Shown here: positions 1 to 11,799 of the stretch, piece by piece
Position numbering within the stretch: position 1 is the stretch's first letter
Layout: every line of letters starts with the position of its first letter
Assembly (NCBI GenBank): GCA_015680685.1
Contig: MNCI01030970.1
Span: forward strand, 128,987 to 190,986
Origin: Gnetum montanum
Lineage: Eukaryota; Streptophyta; Gnetopsida; Gnetales; Gnetaceae
DNA length: 62,000 bases
Direction: 5' to 3'
Translations under genes and position numbers: made by a program
Notes under the pieces: generated by a model
Told to the model about the DNA's origin: nothing
What the model saw: only the letters and a program-made list of their open reading frames with translations
The model's database searches: none

Positions 1-905
1 GTATGTTCTTTTTATTTTTAGGTGGCGGCAATTAGGGTTAGGTTTCTCCTCCGGAGCCGCTATAAAATAGACAGGGAGGAGCACGTTAGAGGGAAGAAGG
101 AAGGGGGCTTCTCCTGCAGGTTGCAGGGATCTGTTTGGCCGCCACAGCACCTTCTGTTCTAACCCCGCCGTCGCTGATTTTCGCCACCCTGCCGTTGCTG
201 ATTTTCGCCACCCTGCCGCTGCTGCTGCGTCGCTTGATTCTGCTGTTGTGCCACCTGATTATCCTGTTGTCCGCTGCTGTTTCTATTCCGCCGCTACCGC
301 CCGCAGTGCCTCCTGTTTCTGCCGCGCCGCGTTGCTGTTTTGGCTTCGCCTGCCGCGCTGTTGTGTCGTGCCTGCCGTGCTGTTTTGCTACCCGCCGTGT
401 CTGTCTCTCCTGCGTGACCTGCGCTGTCTGACGCTGCTGCTTTTCTCTCCGCTGCCGTTGTTTCCTACCTCCTGCCTCCGCCATCGCCGCAACCTGCGCC
501 GACTCCACATAGACCCTCCATAGCTGCAACACGCAGATCCTTGCCCTGCTGCTATGCCCAGGACGACAATTATTATTTTATAAATTGCACAAATTGTTTT
601 AAGCTTCTAATATTAAATTAAGTTGAAGTATTTCAATATTAAATTAAATCTAAACTTTTATCTTGATATTTCATTTAAAATATTGTTATTATTGTTTGTC
701 ACATTGCCGTTTCCAGCTGAGACTATTCCTGGGTTTCCGTACCCATACAAGAGGCGCCCTAGGCGATAGTCTCCTAAAACGAGTTTTCACAGGTGTTCGC
801 GTGTCCAAAATTTACGCATCAACAGTCATAACTTTTAGTGTGATGTCAAAGCTATTGACAAACACACAATGTTTTTCACAAATTTTTTACATCAGAAACA
901 AATAA
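1..905. other. GC-/pyrimidine-rich segment of unknown origin with TATA-like box
   Basis: No gene is recognised. Bases 1-540 are far richer in G+C than the rest of the window. They hold a TATA-like box (TATAAAATA, 61-69) followed by a pyrimidine-rich run, and two adjacent copies of a 24 bp unit (167-190 and 191-214). The open frames here have low-complexity Ser/Cys/Leu or Gln/Arg composition and look like compositional artefacts. Bases 540-905 are AT-rich apart from a short hyphenated inverted repeat (about 718-772, GAGACTAT against ATAGTCTC). A promoter plus 5' leader of an LTR or of a host gene is possible; the window edge hides the answer. Confidence 0.35.
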
Positions 906-1149
906 TGTATGAAAAAATAAACAAATAAAAAAATTGTTTACAAAATTTTGTTGAGTAGCGTTATTCATTGGTTGATTCGTTTTCTCCTTCCTTGTCAATT
1001 TGCATTGATGTGGGTTCTTCTGCTGATGGCCTTTAGAAACTCTCTTCAAGGTCTACAAATAAATAATCAAGAACAAAAGAGTTATTTTTATTTTATATTA
1101 TTTCTCAAATGGAATAAAATCAAATTAATGCTTGGAAGTTTTAGTGCTT

Positions 1150-3120
1150 ACCTTGAGTTTCTTCATAAATCTCTAGGATTCTTTGTTCTATCTCATCCAA
1201 GCTTAGATTACCTATGTTAAATTTGACAAGGGTTGAACTTGGAATCTTTGATAGGATGGCTACTCATTCTTCTTCATAAGCTTTCAATCTAGGAAGATAT
1301 CATCATCTTTCCTTTCCACTACTAGTTCTTCTTCAGGATCCCTTTGCTCTTTTGCCAGTTTAGTGACTACCACACTTTGTGTAAAATCATTAAATAATTC
1401 CTCTAAATTGGTCTATTTAATGAACATACTTCTTATTTCTCTATCTACATAAAATTCCTTATTCTCTTTAAGCAATTTGTAGTACTCTCTTTTGTACCAC
1501 TTCTTATTTATTTTTTGCTTTCTTTCCAAGCTTTCCTAGGTTGTAGTTGAGTTTCTTAAGATTTTAATGGATCATGTCATGGCCAAAGTTAACCATTTCC
1601 TCTTCATCAATGCTCTTTGGAACTCTACTACTTCATTCCTCTTCATCTAGTATGCGTGGCAAGGAGGGTTGTGCCTCACCATGTTGTTGTCATAAATTTC
1701 TTCTTCTAGCAACTCTATCTAGTGAGACAACATGTTTAATTACCTTTTTCTCTCTTTTTTATTCTTCCATGCTTGTTCCAAAGAGTATAAGAGTATGATA
1801 TTATTGTTCACATGTTCACATATTCATATCCTTCGCATAGTTAAGAGTAGCACTTATTTCTTCCAGGTTCTTCAATGGTTTTAGATACTGAAGTACTTAC
1901 CTCTTCTTTGGTCTTTGACTTTGATGTCAAAGGACCTCCTCCTTCTATGCTGTAAGTAGACATCAAACTTTTCAAGTCTACTTCTAAGGTAACATTAGCT
2001 TGTTTCTCTTTGCCATGGGCAAACAAATTTTTCATTGCTCTTATTAACCCATAATAAAATACAAAATTGAGCCTTTTGCTTACCGTCTTTTTCTTCCCTT
2101 TCTCATCCTCCTAAGGTATTTTTTCTATCTCCTCAACTATTCATTGATATATCACTACTACCAAGTCAATTGCCCTTCCTTGGAACATAGCTTAGTACAA
2201 TTCGTACAACCTCCTAAGAACTAGTTCTCATTTCTGTCCAATTTTATTACAGAAGAGTCTTTCTATAAAAAAAGGAAAAAGCCTTTTTAGGTATTTATTA
2301 TTTCCTTTATTAACATTGATCTCATCTCTCTTCTTTGATCTCACTTGTTCCTTAACTATTGATAGCTCTACCAAATCTAGCTTGATGATGTTAATCTTTA
2401 TTCTTCTTTAAGGGAAGCCTTATCAATACCTTAGTGTAGCTGGATCCCAAGTGATCATCACTTGTCTCTACTATATATGGACAACAAAAACTACCTTATT
2501 GGCTACATAATTATTTATTAGTCCATCATATTTTTCTGCACTAGGGTAGGGGTGCTTTAGGCCTAAAAGATCCAAAATCCATGCATTGTTAAATCTCTCA
2601 ATATATTTAACTCCCTTACCTTCAAAAAGCCACTTTTGGGCACTTTGTACCTCAATAGTGGACCTCAGCTCATAATTCTTTACTTCTCCTATGACGTCAA
2701 TGAATTTGGCATCATCAATGTCTATTTAACTTGCAAATAGACATTAACTTTTATTAGCTAACTTATCCTCTTTGAAAACAACAAAAATATAAAAATAGCT
2801 TTTTAAGATCTTTGTTTACCTTTTGGCCTTAGGATAATCTTTGACCCCTTTGGCCACTCTACATGCTCTTCATGAATTTTATTCCATAATGGGTGAAGGC
2901 AACACTTGTTTTCATATTCTCTCCAAAACCTATGCATCCTTAGCCTCTTGTATTATACATTAAATTGAGACATCACCTGAGGTCTTCAATTCTAATGTTG
3001 TGATGGATCTCACAATAAAATTCTGGAGGAATACCATGTAATTAGGGCTTTGAATATCTAGATTATTAAATTTCAAAGTTAGTTTCTTTAGATGATAAAG
3101 GCTAACTTTCTTTTTACTTT
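1150..3120 (-). pseudogene. Decayed Lys/Glu-rich ORF of unknown family, downstream of gag fragment of element H
   Basis: I do not recognise the family. Read on the minus strand, long stretches stay open between scattered stops. One runs from about 2,720 to 2,480 and includes WILDLLGLKHPYPS. Another, at 1,841-2,035, contains MKNLFAHGKEKQANVTLEVD. Below 1,800 the reading becomes very rich in Lys, Glu and Asn, as in a coiled coil. The frame shifts several times. At about 1,155 the minus strand reads ACTCAAG then GTAAGC, a good splice-donor match, so this may be an exon-like body. It lies where the C-terminal half of an Athila gag would be expected. It may therefore be a variant gag or captured cargo of element H, or an unrelated insertion. 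Function unknown. Confidence 0.4.
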
Positions 3121-3139
3121 AAATCTTTTCTAAATCATC

Positions 3140-3285
3140 CTAAGGGTTCTTCACGTTTCATGCCTAAGCCCATCTACAAGATGGCGTAGTTGATCCCTTT
3201 GTGAACAACCATGGCTAGGATAACAATGTAACAATGCATAATAGTGGCCCATGGTAGCATCCAACGGTTCATGGCCTCCTTGTTT
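3140..3285 (-). pseudogene. gag fragment of split Athila-like element H
   Basis: About 145 bp match the middle of the element A gag at 13,852-13,995, with shared strings such as AAGGGTTCTTCAC and CATGGTAGCATCCAA. The match stops near 3,285. The next gag bases in the A order reappear at about 29,660 (CTTTTTGTTTCCATCC). The two pieces abut almost exactly in gag coordinates, so they appear to be halves of one element opened by a 26 kb insertion. Confidence 0.65.
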
Positions 3286-3292
3286 TCGCAGG

Positions 3293-3414
3293 CAAGAGTT
3301 TGGGTAAGGAACTAGGACTAACTATGCAAACCAAGTGCACTGGCCTCTTATTTATAAGCAACAAGGTAGGCTGCGATATCGCGTATGTGATATCACATGG
3401 AAGGCCATGATATC
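3293..3414 (-). repeat. L2 LTR tail fragment
   Basis: Matches the last part of the L2 LTR at 25,097-25,218, including CTTATTTATAAGCAACAAGG (the LTR TATA region on the minus strand) and the GATATC words. It stops about 70 bp short of the expected CATCA end. Confidence 0.7.
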
Positions 3415-3584
3415 TAATTTTGTAAGGGTGTTTGATTTTATTTTCTTGAACATCCATTTTTGTAATTATTGTAATTTCATACAACGGGGCACTTAGAGTT
3501 AGTTAGTTTGCGGTTTCATACCTTTCAAATTTTCTAAAGAAGCTTGATCATACATTTTTTCACTTGAGAACGAGTTTTCAGTTA

Positions 3585-3596
3585 GTTTTGGGAGTA
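3585..3596 (+). promoter_or_regulatory. Polypurine tract of a plus-strand Athila-type remnant
   Basis: GTTTTGGGAGTA directly abuts the TGATGA start of a plus-oriented L3 LTR. The sequence just upstream (TTGAGAACGAGTT) resembles the complement of the segment next to the minus-strand L3 LTR at 22,851-22,900. In an active element this is where plus-strand DNA synthesis starts. Only about 180 bp of internal sequence precede it. Confidence 0.6.
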
Positions 3597-4454
3597 TGAT
3601 GAATCATATGTTGGGTTGTGTTGATGGGCATGCATCGACGCATCCCTATTGACACATCCTCATTGATGCATGGGTTGATGCATTGATGCAGTATCTGTCT
3701 TTACCTATATAAATGCATGTAACGACTACATTTATGGCACCATGGAGTCAGTAGAGTAACTAATTTCTTTCAATTTCATTTTGTAAGAGTTAGAATATTT
3801 TCTAAGTACCCGCATTAGGAATTTAAGGATTGTATGGATTCTTATTTGAGCATCAATGTATCTAAACACCTTGATGTGCTAGTAATAAAGATGAGGTTCT
3901 TGGAACTCATTGTAGCACTTAGAATAGATTAATGTTTACTTTCATGCACTTTATTATTCATGCACTTTACATTCATTTCTTAATTAATGAATATGCTTAG
4001 GTAATACACATAAGTATGACTGCCTCGAGCATACCATTAACACTTGGTAGTTCTAGCAGTGTTATCACTTGGTACGCCTAGTAGCCTAACACTTGGTAAC
4101 CTAGTAGCATCATAACAAGTTCAAGATGTGTACGGAAGGTGGGCTTAGATACTTATGTTTGGAAGTAGACTAAGGCATTAGATAGTTAGATTAATTCATA
4201 ATTAACTACTTCATTTCACACTTAGGTTATATCCAATAAAATGTAAAAACAATAAAAATCATGTGCCTTGGCTCATACTTGACCATATACTTGCACTTAC
4301 ACAAGTGAAGCCAAGAAGACAATGATCATGTTCTTGAGCCACTACCTTGGTTGATGTGTATTTAGAGAGCTAAAGTCCATGGAATTTGACTTGATTGCTA
4401 GTGTAACGCTTGTGATTCATATGGTTGGGCATAGGGACTACTCGTTGCTCATGA
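3597..4454 (+). repeat. L3-type LTR, plus orientation (solo-like), copy 1
   Basis: 858 bp. It begins TGATGAATCATATG and ends CTCATGA; copy 2 at 25,401-26,258 has the same length and keeps the expected CTCATCA end. A TATA box (TATATAAA) lies at about 3,709-3,716. The repeated ACACTTGGTA words at about 4,040-4,100 are the complement of the TACCAAGTGTT words in the minus-strand LTRs. Its internal body is missing apart from the PPT-side 180 bp. Confidence 0.75.
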
Positions 4455-6253
4455 GCTACTAACTTATAACTTTCTACCAATTGTGTTGTTGGAAGATATA
4501 TTTGGTAGGACATATTTAGAATCTGAGAAACAAAAACAAAAATTAGCTAATCATGTTAAGTCCTATTGCATCCAAAGTTCAAAAATAAAACTTTCAAAAC
4601 TATTAATCTTTTATTTAATAAAAAGATTGTAATAAAAGTAGGCATGTACTTAGGCTAAGACACTCCTCTTTCGGTTAGAAATTGTGAGTTCAATTCCTAG
4701 TTCCACTTATAAGTTTGGCAGCAATGGAGTAGCCTAGTTTATGTAACTTATACCTTGAGTTGAGTTAGAATGACTTTCATTAAAAAACTAAATTGTGGGT
4801 TCCTGCTCTAATTGTAAGTGTAGCCTTCTAGTGGGACACTTATTTTATGAATCACATTTACGTACCTTAGTCTCCCATATTTTATGCTTGAGTTGAATAA
4901 TGACTTTCGATAAAACCCCTATTTTTAATGAAAAATGAAGGCTTTCGAAAGTGATTTTCTTAAACCATTGAATAAAACCCTTATTTTTAATATACAAGGA
5001 AATGAATAATCAAACCTTAAAGATTCATGCGGATGGTGTTGCTTAGAGATGTTGCCACAACCACGGTTCAGCATTACTCTTAAATAAATAAAGTAAAAAA
5101 TACAAGGGGATACAAGAGATTATTAGCAGAATTCCTCATATATTCTCCCAATTTTGTAAGGTGAATTTTTCCTTTTTTCTTGCATTTTTCCAAAATTAGA
5201 ATTCTAATACCTATAACAAATTTCTATGTTTTAGTTTCAGTATCAAAAGTGTTTGAAAAAGCTTGTAGGTTGATGTAATAGACTTCTGGAAAAGATGTAC
5301 ACCATGCTAGAAGAGCTACAAGAGCCAGCGTTAGCGTAATTGAATTCCACAGGAAGCTTACAATGAAAGGATAATAGAGGTGCTACTTCAAAAATAATGA
5401 AACTTACATCATTTAGAGTTATTGGACAAACAAATATATATTATGAGTTTTGAAAACATTGCTATGAAAAATAATAAAATATTATTATTTTCACAATGAA
5501 CTCATTTGATGCTAAAATACATCCAACAACGATCATGAACTCATTTGAAAGGTATGAAAGGTGGATCAAATCACTAGGCTATGCAACCAGTGTCGACTAG
5601 AGGAGCTGGTTTGTTGATGGCCAAGTTGCTGAATGATTCGAAGGTTTTGGGCCCAGCTGCTATATTTTTTCTGTGCTCAGTGCCCAGTTATTAAATTTTC
5701 ATTGTTGAGGTGGTAAATTCAGAGAAATCTACATCTTTGAATGTTTTTTGCGTTCATCAGCCGGTTGAGAAAATTTTACTACCCAGCTGCTAAATTAAGA
5801 AAAATCTCGTCTCTGAATGTTATGAAAATGGAGTGTTGCATTGCCTAGTCACTTGGTAATAAAAAACAGAACGCTGTGGTAATGAAAAACAGAACGCTGT
5901 GTTTCCTAAGGAGTTGCAAAAGGAGATGAAAATGGGCAGATAGGTATATAGGCAGTAGTAAACATTTAACGTGGCAGGTACCGGGTCACAGCAGATCCAA
6001 CCCCAAATAAAAAGCTGGTTAGCTTGTAAGTTGAATTTGAGCGAGTTTTGCATGATGAGTTTTGTGTCAATATTCGTCTGCTCTTCATGGTTGTTGGCTG
6101 GGAGGCATCTTACTATGCTTTACAAGGTTACTCACATAGCTGGTAGCCATGAGCCAAAGCAAGAGCCATTACTTACCTTTTTTAGTGCTTTTGATGGTTT
6201 ATGAAAGATAAAAGATGAAAATATTTATTAGTTCTGAATTGTTACTTACCTTT
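4455..6253. other. Gene-free stretch between L3 and L1 LTRs
   Basis: 1.8 kb of AT-rich DNA with no credible ORF and no recognised transposon. It recurs at 26,259-28,040. An imperfect duplication of about 110 bp lies at 5,640-5,820 (CCCAGCTGCTA and CTCTGAATGTT-like words twice). A GAGTTCAATTCCTAG string near 4,690 faintly resembles a tRNA-type B box, which is not enough to call a SINE. It may be the DNA into which the flanking LTR elements were inserted. Confidence 0.5.
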
Positions 6254-7140
6254 TGATGAGTGGTAAGGTACCCCTACGCCAACCATACGAATATGAGCAT
6301 TCACGCACGATTTGGTCGAACTCCAAGGATTAAGTGCTTATGCACTAACACAGAACAATGATGAGTTGTGCAATCGTTATCTTCCCAAGCTTACTTATAA
6401 GGCGCAATGGTATGGTTAAGCAAACTTGAGATATATGATTTTTATATCTCTTTTTATATTTTTTCTTTTAGTTTCCTAAGTGTATACAATGAAAAGATTT
6501 AATTAACTAATGAATTTCACAACTTCAACATTAACCAAATCCTAACACTAGCATCTATTCCCACTCTCCGAACACATCCTGAACTAGTGTGACACTATTG
6601 GGATTACCAGACGCTAGTCATTACTAGGTTACCAAGTGTTCCACATATGGTCGGAGTGGTCGTGCTAAGTGTACTAATGCATTGATAATTAATCACTCTA
6701 TAAAAGCAACATTAACTAAGCTATTGAAAGCATCAAATAACAGTAAATAGAATTTACTAAGAGTAAATACCATTAAAAATAATAAATAATATTCAAAGTA
6801 ATAATTAATTTATTTTGAATGTTGCAAGGTTTATCACAAAGTTCATTTTTATTACTAAACACAAAGTGTGCTCAGGTACACAATGCTCGAATAAAGATTT
6901 GTTCACATTATGACTCCTACTATGGGCACTCAGAAATAATTCTAACTTTGGAATGGAAGAATTGTAAGAGTTTGGCTAAGGGAATAGAAAAACTATTCCA
7001 AAACCAAGTGCCTTTGCCTTTTATTTATAGGCAACGAGATAGTCTTCGACATCGCATGTCTGATATCACTTAGCAAGATCCGATATCGTAGACTCGATAT
7101 CATGGATTTGATATCATGGACCCAATATTGCAACTCATCA
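6254..7140 (-). repeat. 3' LTR of element A (L1 type)
   Basis: 887 bp from TGATGAGTGGTAAGG to CAACTCATCA. A G-rich polypurine tract lies next to it on the internal side, which fixes it as the 3' LTR of a minus-strand element. The minus strand carries a TATA box (CCTATAAATAAAAGG, complement of about 7,015-7,029) and an AATAAA at about 6,847-6,852. Four GATATC sites at 7,062, 7,082, 7,096 and 7,110 lie in the U3 start. The copy at 28,041-28,927 has exactly the same length. Confidence 0.9.
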
Positions 7141-7153
7141 TACCCCCACAACT
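7141..7153 (-). promoter_or_regulatory. Polypurine tract of element A
   Basis: The minus strand reads AGTTGTGGGGGTA directly before the LTR TG. The same position beside other minus-strand LTRs (22,851; 28,928) is also G-rich, which supports the assignment. Confidence 0.85.
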
Positions 7154-9033
7154 GAATGGAAACTCATCCTCGAGTTCCATATAAAATATTGGGAAGGTAT
7201 GGGATTATTGGCTGAACAATAATTGACAATGACATGAAATGACAGACTTAAAGTGCCTGATGAACAGATTGACAAATATGTTACATCATTAGTGTTCATA
7301 ACCATTATGGTGAACACTGTACATAGGTGACATCCAGACCCTCATTTGACAGCTTGAAAGGAAAGAGAGAGAAAAGAAAATAAGATGTGTTGTTACCGAT
7401 GTCAAGAATGTGCACACTATTATTCCTTGCATGAATGCTCGTGCTTCAGTCCATCCTGAATGCTCCCTCCTATCCTAGTTCATTGTCCATATGATCGTCA
7501 TCTAGACACACAACACAATCACGAATTAGCAAGGATAGATAAGGTATAATGTAGTTGATGCCTTGCCTAAATATAAATCACATTAGCTAAGTTGTGGGTA
7601 TGGCAGATACTAGTTTAGAGGTTTATAACTGACAAATATTGAAGGTGTAGTAATGGAATGGAAAAAATTTATGATAGGGCCCCCATGACTACGAGCGAAT
7701 CTTTGGTAGCAATAGGATTGGAAACAAAGGAAAAAGGAATAGTAATAGTGAAGCTAATAAAATGCATAGAGGGTTAGAGAAAACAAGAATGGATGTCATG
7801 GATGGGATGAAACAAGAAATAGTTGATTGCAAAAACTGGTTAAGGGGAAAAAATGCTTAACAATTGCACCAAAAAGGAATCGTAGTGGGTCATCCCCAAA
7901 GTAGGCTCATGCCCTTTTATGCCCTAAAAAATCCACACACCGAAGAGTCTATAGGCTCTAGGAATGACATATGGTGACAATAGTTAAGAACTTCACCCAC
8001 AAGATTTTACCAAAGATTAACAATGCATCAACCAAAATATAGACTAATCATAAAATTGGCAATGAGGTAGAATATGGGAAGTAATAGGAGAGGAGAAGAG
8101 ATAATGGAATGGAATCCCAAAATTAAGGTTATGTAAACTCCCTTGTGTATTATGTGTCTAAGGTGACTTAATAAAATTCAATCCAAATCTAGATTCAAAA
8201 CCAACCACATCCAGTGACCTTACATTGATACACTTGACCATCACATCCTCCTAAATCAACAAGAATGCATTCATAGAGTAACCACCTTCTCAAAAAGAGA
8301 AATAGAGAAGTAGAAAGTGAGAAAGGGCCTTAGTTAGAGGGAACCTTTAGGCATGGTTAACATGTCTTTCTAGTGTCATAACCAGTGCTTGTAGCCCAAA
8401 TTTCTTTATTATGTCTAAGGGGTGTGCTTTGAATTCCCACCAGTTTTTTATCATATATGTGGGAACCACACCATGCAAAGATTTTATTTGATTTATTCAA
8501 CTTCCTAATCTTAGTTGATGTCATAACGATAGAGAACCTATAAAAAACATCCTAGTACCCAAGACAATAGGCAGCAAAAATGCATCAAATCCCCTTGAAC
8601 TCACACCTATTTTAGTCCAATTTAATCTTTCCTTAATTTTTTTTCAAATCAAGGAACAATTAATTAATAGTTCTGATTAGAAAAAGGGACAGTACATTTC
8701 CAAAACAAAGGGAGACCATAGAGTTGAATGGATGACATGGACTCATTGCCTGTTTTATCAAAAGAAACCATATCTTAGTATCCACATTAAAAATAAAAGG
8801 TAAAACCCAACATTCGCAATCAACATCATTATAAGATAACCCCACATAATGAGTACTTATTATATGATAAGCAAGAATAAATCAAACAAAATGCAATAGA
8901 GAAAGAAATAGCAAAAATTTCAACGATGGTGTAAAACAGAAATAAGTAAAGATGAAAAATGTGTAAAAAAGGGACAAAAGGAACTGAAAGCTTAACATAA
9001 TTAGCATCGGTGGCACTCTCCCCCATGACTGAG
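7154..9033 (-). other. Element A non-coding 3' internal region
   Basis: 1.9 kb between integrase and the polypurine tract. Athila elements often carry an env-like ORF here, but I see only short broken frames and no membrane-protein pattern that I trust. Parts are conserved in B (16,576-18,185) and in block X copy 2 (28,928-29,571). It may therefore be an ancestral untranslated region or a fully decayed ORF. Confidence 0.6.
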
Positions 9034-10290
9034 TTAGAAGGAGAAGATCCAAAATAGTGAGCGGGCTTGTCCATTAACAGAGGTAGTACTAGAACTAGCT
9101 ATTTTAGGTTCATTGAATGGTTTGGTTTGCTGGATGTTGACAAATAATTTCTTATCCAAGCTTTTAGGTTTATAGATCATCATGGCCCCTAAAGGAAAAG
9201 TTTCATAAATGATATAAGGTCCTTCCCACAATGTTTGAAATTTAGTTCGTTGTGGCACATGTGCCATATTCTAATAAAGAACCTTATCTTTTGTTTGGTA
9301 TTTGAATTTTCTAATTCTTAGTTCATGATGTTGTTTGTTAAAGGCCTTGTGCAGTTCATTGGATGATACGATAGCTAATTGGTTTTCATCTAGCAAGTTA
9401 AGATCCATGAACCATTCTTTCTATGCTAGACTAAGGTCAAGGTTAAGGTCACATGCTGTAGATAGTGTACAAAGCTTCGCTTGGATAGGGAGTGTTGGAA
9501 GTTTACCATACATTAACCCATAAGGAGAATAGCTTATAGGGAGTTTCCATGTGGAGCGGTAAGCCCAAAGAGCATCATTTAGTTTAGTGCTCCAGTCTCA
9601 CCTATATTTACTAATCATTCATGTCAAGATTCTTGTGATTTCCCTATTGATGACTTCATCTTGACCATTCGCTTGAGGGTGATATGGTGTAGTAAGTTTA
9701 TGCTTAACTCCTAAGTGTTGCACTAGTTTCTGAAAAGTTGCACCTATATAATGTGTGCCATTATCAGAGATAAGTGCATGAGGCATGCCAAACATCTATA
9801 TAATTTTTTGTTGAACAAATTGTATAGTAGTAGATGATGTACAATCAGCAACTACCGCTACTTCTACCCATTTTGTAAAGTAGTCAACAACAACAACAAT
9901 GTATGCTTTTCCATTGGACATTGGTGTAATAGTCTCCATGAAATCAATACCCCATATGTCGAAGGGTTCCAAGGGTTGAATCCATTGTTGTGGACCCTCC
10001 ATTCGAGAAATCATCCCCCCATCGCATTGGTAGTGCTTACAAGATTGGGCAAAATTATGGATGTCCTGAAATAGTGTAGGCCAATAATATCCTACAAGTA
10101 GGATTTTAATAGTTGCTCATCTTCTAGAATAATGACCCCCACAAGGGCCCTCATGAGCATCTTGGAGAATTGGTGATTGATCTATGTTGGGAACACACCA
10201 TCGGACCAAGCCATTGGGACATTCTTTGTAAAGGTCTCAATTGATTTCCATGTAATGTTTAACTTGGTGAAGAAAATGTTGCTTCTTTTT
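9034..10290 (-). pseudogene. Element A integrase (Ty3/gypsy, Athila-like), broken
   Basis: Integrase inserts the cDNA copy into the genome. Read on the minus strand, the zinc-binding N-terminus is recognisable (AHEGPCGGHY, about 10,140-10,165). It is followed by the catalytic core with first Asp in IWGIDFME, second Asp in ISDNGTHY (about 9,760) and the Glu in ANGQDEV (about 9,660), so all three catalytic residues remain. The C-terminal domain is at 9,034-9,267 with FQTLWEGPYII. In-frame stops and frameshifts split it into at least three reading pieces (9,034-9,267; 9,796-10,014; around 10,140). It follows RNase H as expected for Ty3/gypsy. The core is better kept than in elements B and F, but no functional protein can be made. 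Confidence 0.85.
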
Positions 10291-11790
10291 AACATCTAGT
10301 CCTTGTGATGTTTCTTATGTGAGGAGACAAGTAAGAATGCTACTAAACCACTCAGTATCTATGGGTGATTGACTATTTATTATGTTGGCAAAGAGGAGTT
10401 CATCAGGGAAATGATTAGAAATTCGGTATTCATCCTCTTTTTGATCCCATTGCAACTGAGATAAATGATTAGCAACAACATTCTCAGTGCATTTGTGATC
10501 AATCATTGTAAGATCAAACTCTTGTAGGATCACAAGCCATCATATGATGCAAGGGCTTACTGTTGGTTTATTTATTAGGAATCGAATCGCACTATGGTTT
10601 GTGTGTACAAATACTTTATAACCTAACACATAGTACCTAAATTTCTCTAGTGAAAACACCATAGCCATTAACTCTTTCTTCGTTGTGGTGTAATTAAGTT
10701 ATGCACCAACAATAATTTGACTTGCATAGTGAATGTAATAAGTATGTTTTTGGTCATGTAACTGTGTAAGTACAACTCCTAAAGAAAAGTTGGACGTGTC
10801 AGTCATTATATGGAATGGCCTGGACTAGTTAAGAGCTTGTATAATGGGTGTTTCTACAAGCTTTTGCTTCAAGGTCTGAAAAGCTTATTCACATTCCTTG
10901 ATCCATTTGAAGGGTATGTTCTTTTTCATTAATTCTACCAAAAGTTTTGTAACCTTCGAAAAGTTCTCTATGAATCATCTATAATAGCCAATATGTCCAA
11001 GGAATGATCATATATCTTTTACAGTTTCTGGTTGATGAGTGATTCCTTAGATGACTTTAATTTTTTTGAGATCTACCACTATCCCTGTTCATGAAATCTT
11101 ATGCTCTAGTAGAATGTCCTCTTGGACCATTTAATAGCTTTTCTACAAATTGATCGTTAAGTTGATTTTAACACATCATTTCAGTACTTGCTCCAATCAA
11201 TCCAATGCTTGTTCAAAGTCCACTCAGTAGGTGGAGAAATCATCCATGAAAACCTCCACACCATTTCCTATCTACTGCTAAAATATACTAAGAACCAAAC
11301 GTTAAAGCATTGTAGGAGAATTGCACAAGCCAAATGGCATATGCCTATATGCAAATGTCCCCCATGGACTCGTGAATGTAGTTTTGGCTTGGTCTTCTGG
11401 TGTTATTTGGATTTGATTATACCCACTATAACCATCCAAAAAACTATAATAATAATGCCCTGCAATGGTATCTAAAACTTGGTCAACGAATGGTAATGGG
11501 AAATGGTCTTTAAATGTCACCATGTTTAATAGCCTAAAATCTATACACACCCTCCATTTGCCACCATTTTTTGGAACAATGACTAACGAACTAACCCATT
11601 CACTATCAGTAATGGGGTAGATCAACCTAGCCTTCAGAAGTTGTTCAATCTCTTCCTTAACTACCTAATTCAACTTTGGGTTCAACCATCTCTGTGGTTG
11701 TCATCGAGGCTTCATAGAGGGGTTAGTGTAAATTCTATGTTGGCATATCCTAGAGTCTATTCTAGTTAATTCGGGATATGACCAAGCATA
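10291..11790 (-). pseudogene. Element A reverse transcriptase and RNase H, broken
   Basis: The RT copies RNA into DNA and the RNase H removes the template. The minus-strand reading holds the RT fingers (WRVCIDFRLLN), the palm (SFLDGYSGYNQI, then FAYRHMPFGLCN) at 11,302-11,625, and the catalytic FMDD box at 11,239-11,250. FMDD is typical of Athila/Tat-type gypsy elements. RNase H is represented by 10,315-10,533, with ILQEFDLTMID and a VVANHLSQL string in the C-terminal position typical of Athila (usually VADHLSRL). The frame is interrupted by stops around 10,690, 11,080-11,290 and elsewhere. No product is expected. Confidence 0.85.
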
Positions 11791-11799
11791 GAATTTTGA

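Larger units (their letters stand above)
3293..7785. repeat. Block X, copy 1 (4.5 kb direct repeat of 25,097-29,571)
   Basis: The whole block recurs in the same order and orientation at 25,097-29,571. Stretches compared by eye differ at about 5-8% of bases. It contains an L2 LTR tail, a plus-strand polypurine tract (PPT) with an L3 LTR, 1.8 kb of non-LTR sequence, a complete minus-strand L1 LTR and about 640 bp of Athila internal DNA. Because every internal junction is shared, the copies come from duplication of one composite segment and not from independent insertions. Confidence 0.85.

Noticed and set aside
86-532. Overlapping open frames on both strands in the GC-rich start of the window
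   Set aside because: Low-complexity composition (Gln/Arg on one strand, Leu/Ser/Cys/Pro on the other), no domain pattern, and open only because of a C/T-rich run.
4650-4720. Possible tRNA-derived SINE head (B box-like GAGTTCAATTCCTAG)
   Set aside because: The A box is not convincing and there is no clear 3' tail or flanking duplication; the second copy at about 26,460 exists only because block X is duplicated.
7154-9033. env-like ORF downstream of the element A integrase, as in some Athila elements
   Set aside because: Only short interrupted frames, with no signal peptide or membrane-segment pattern that I could support.
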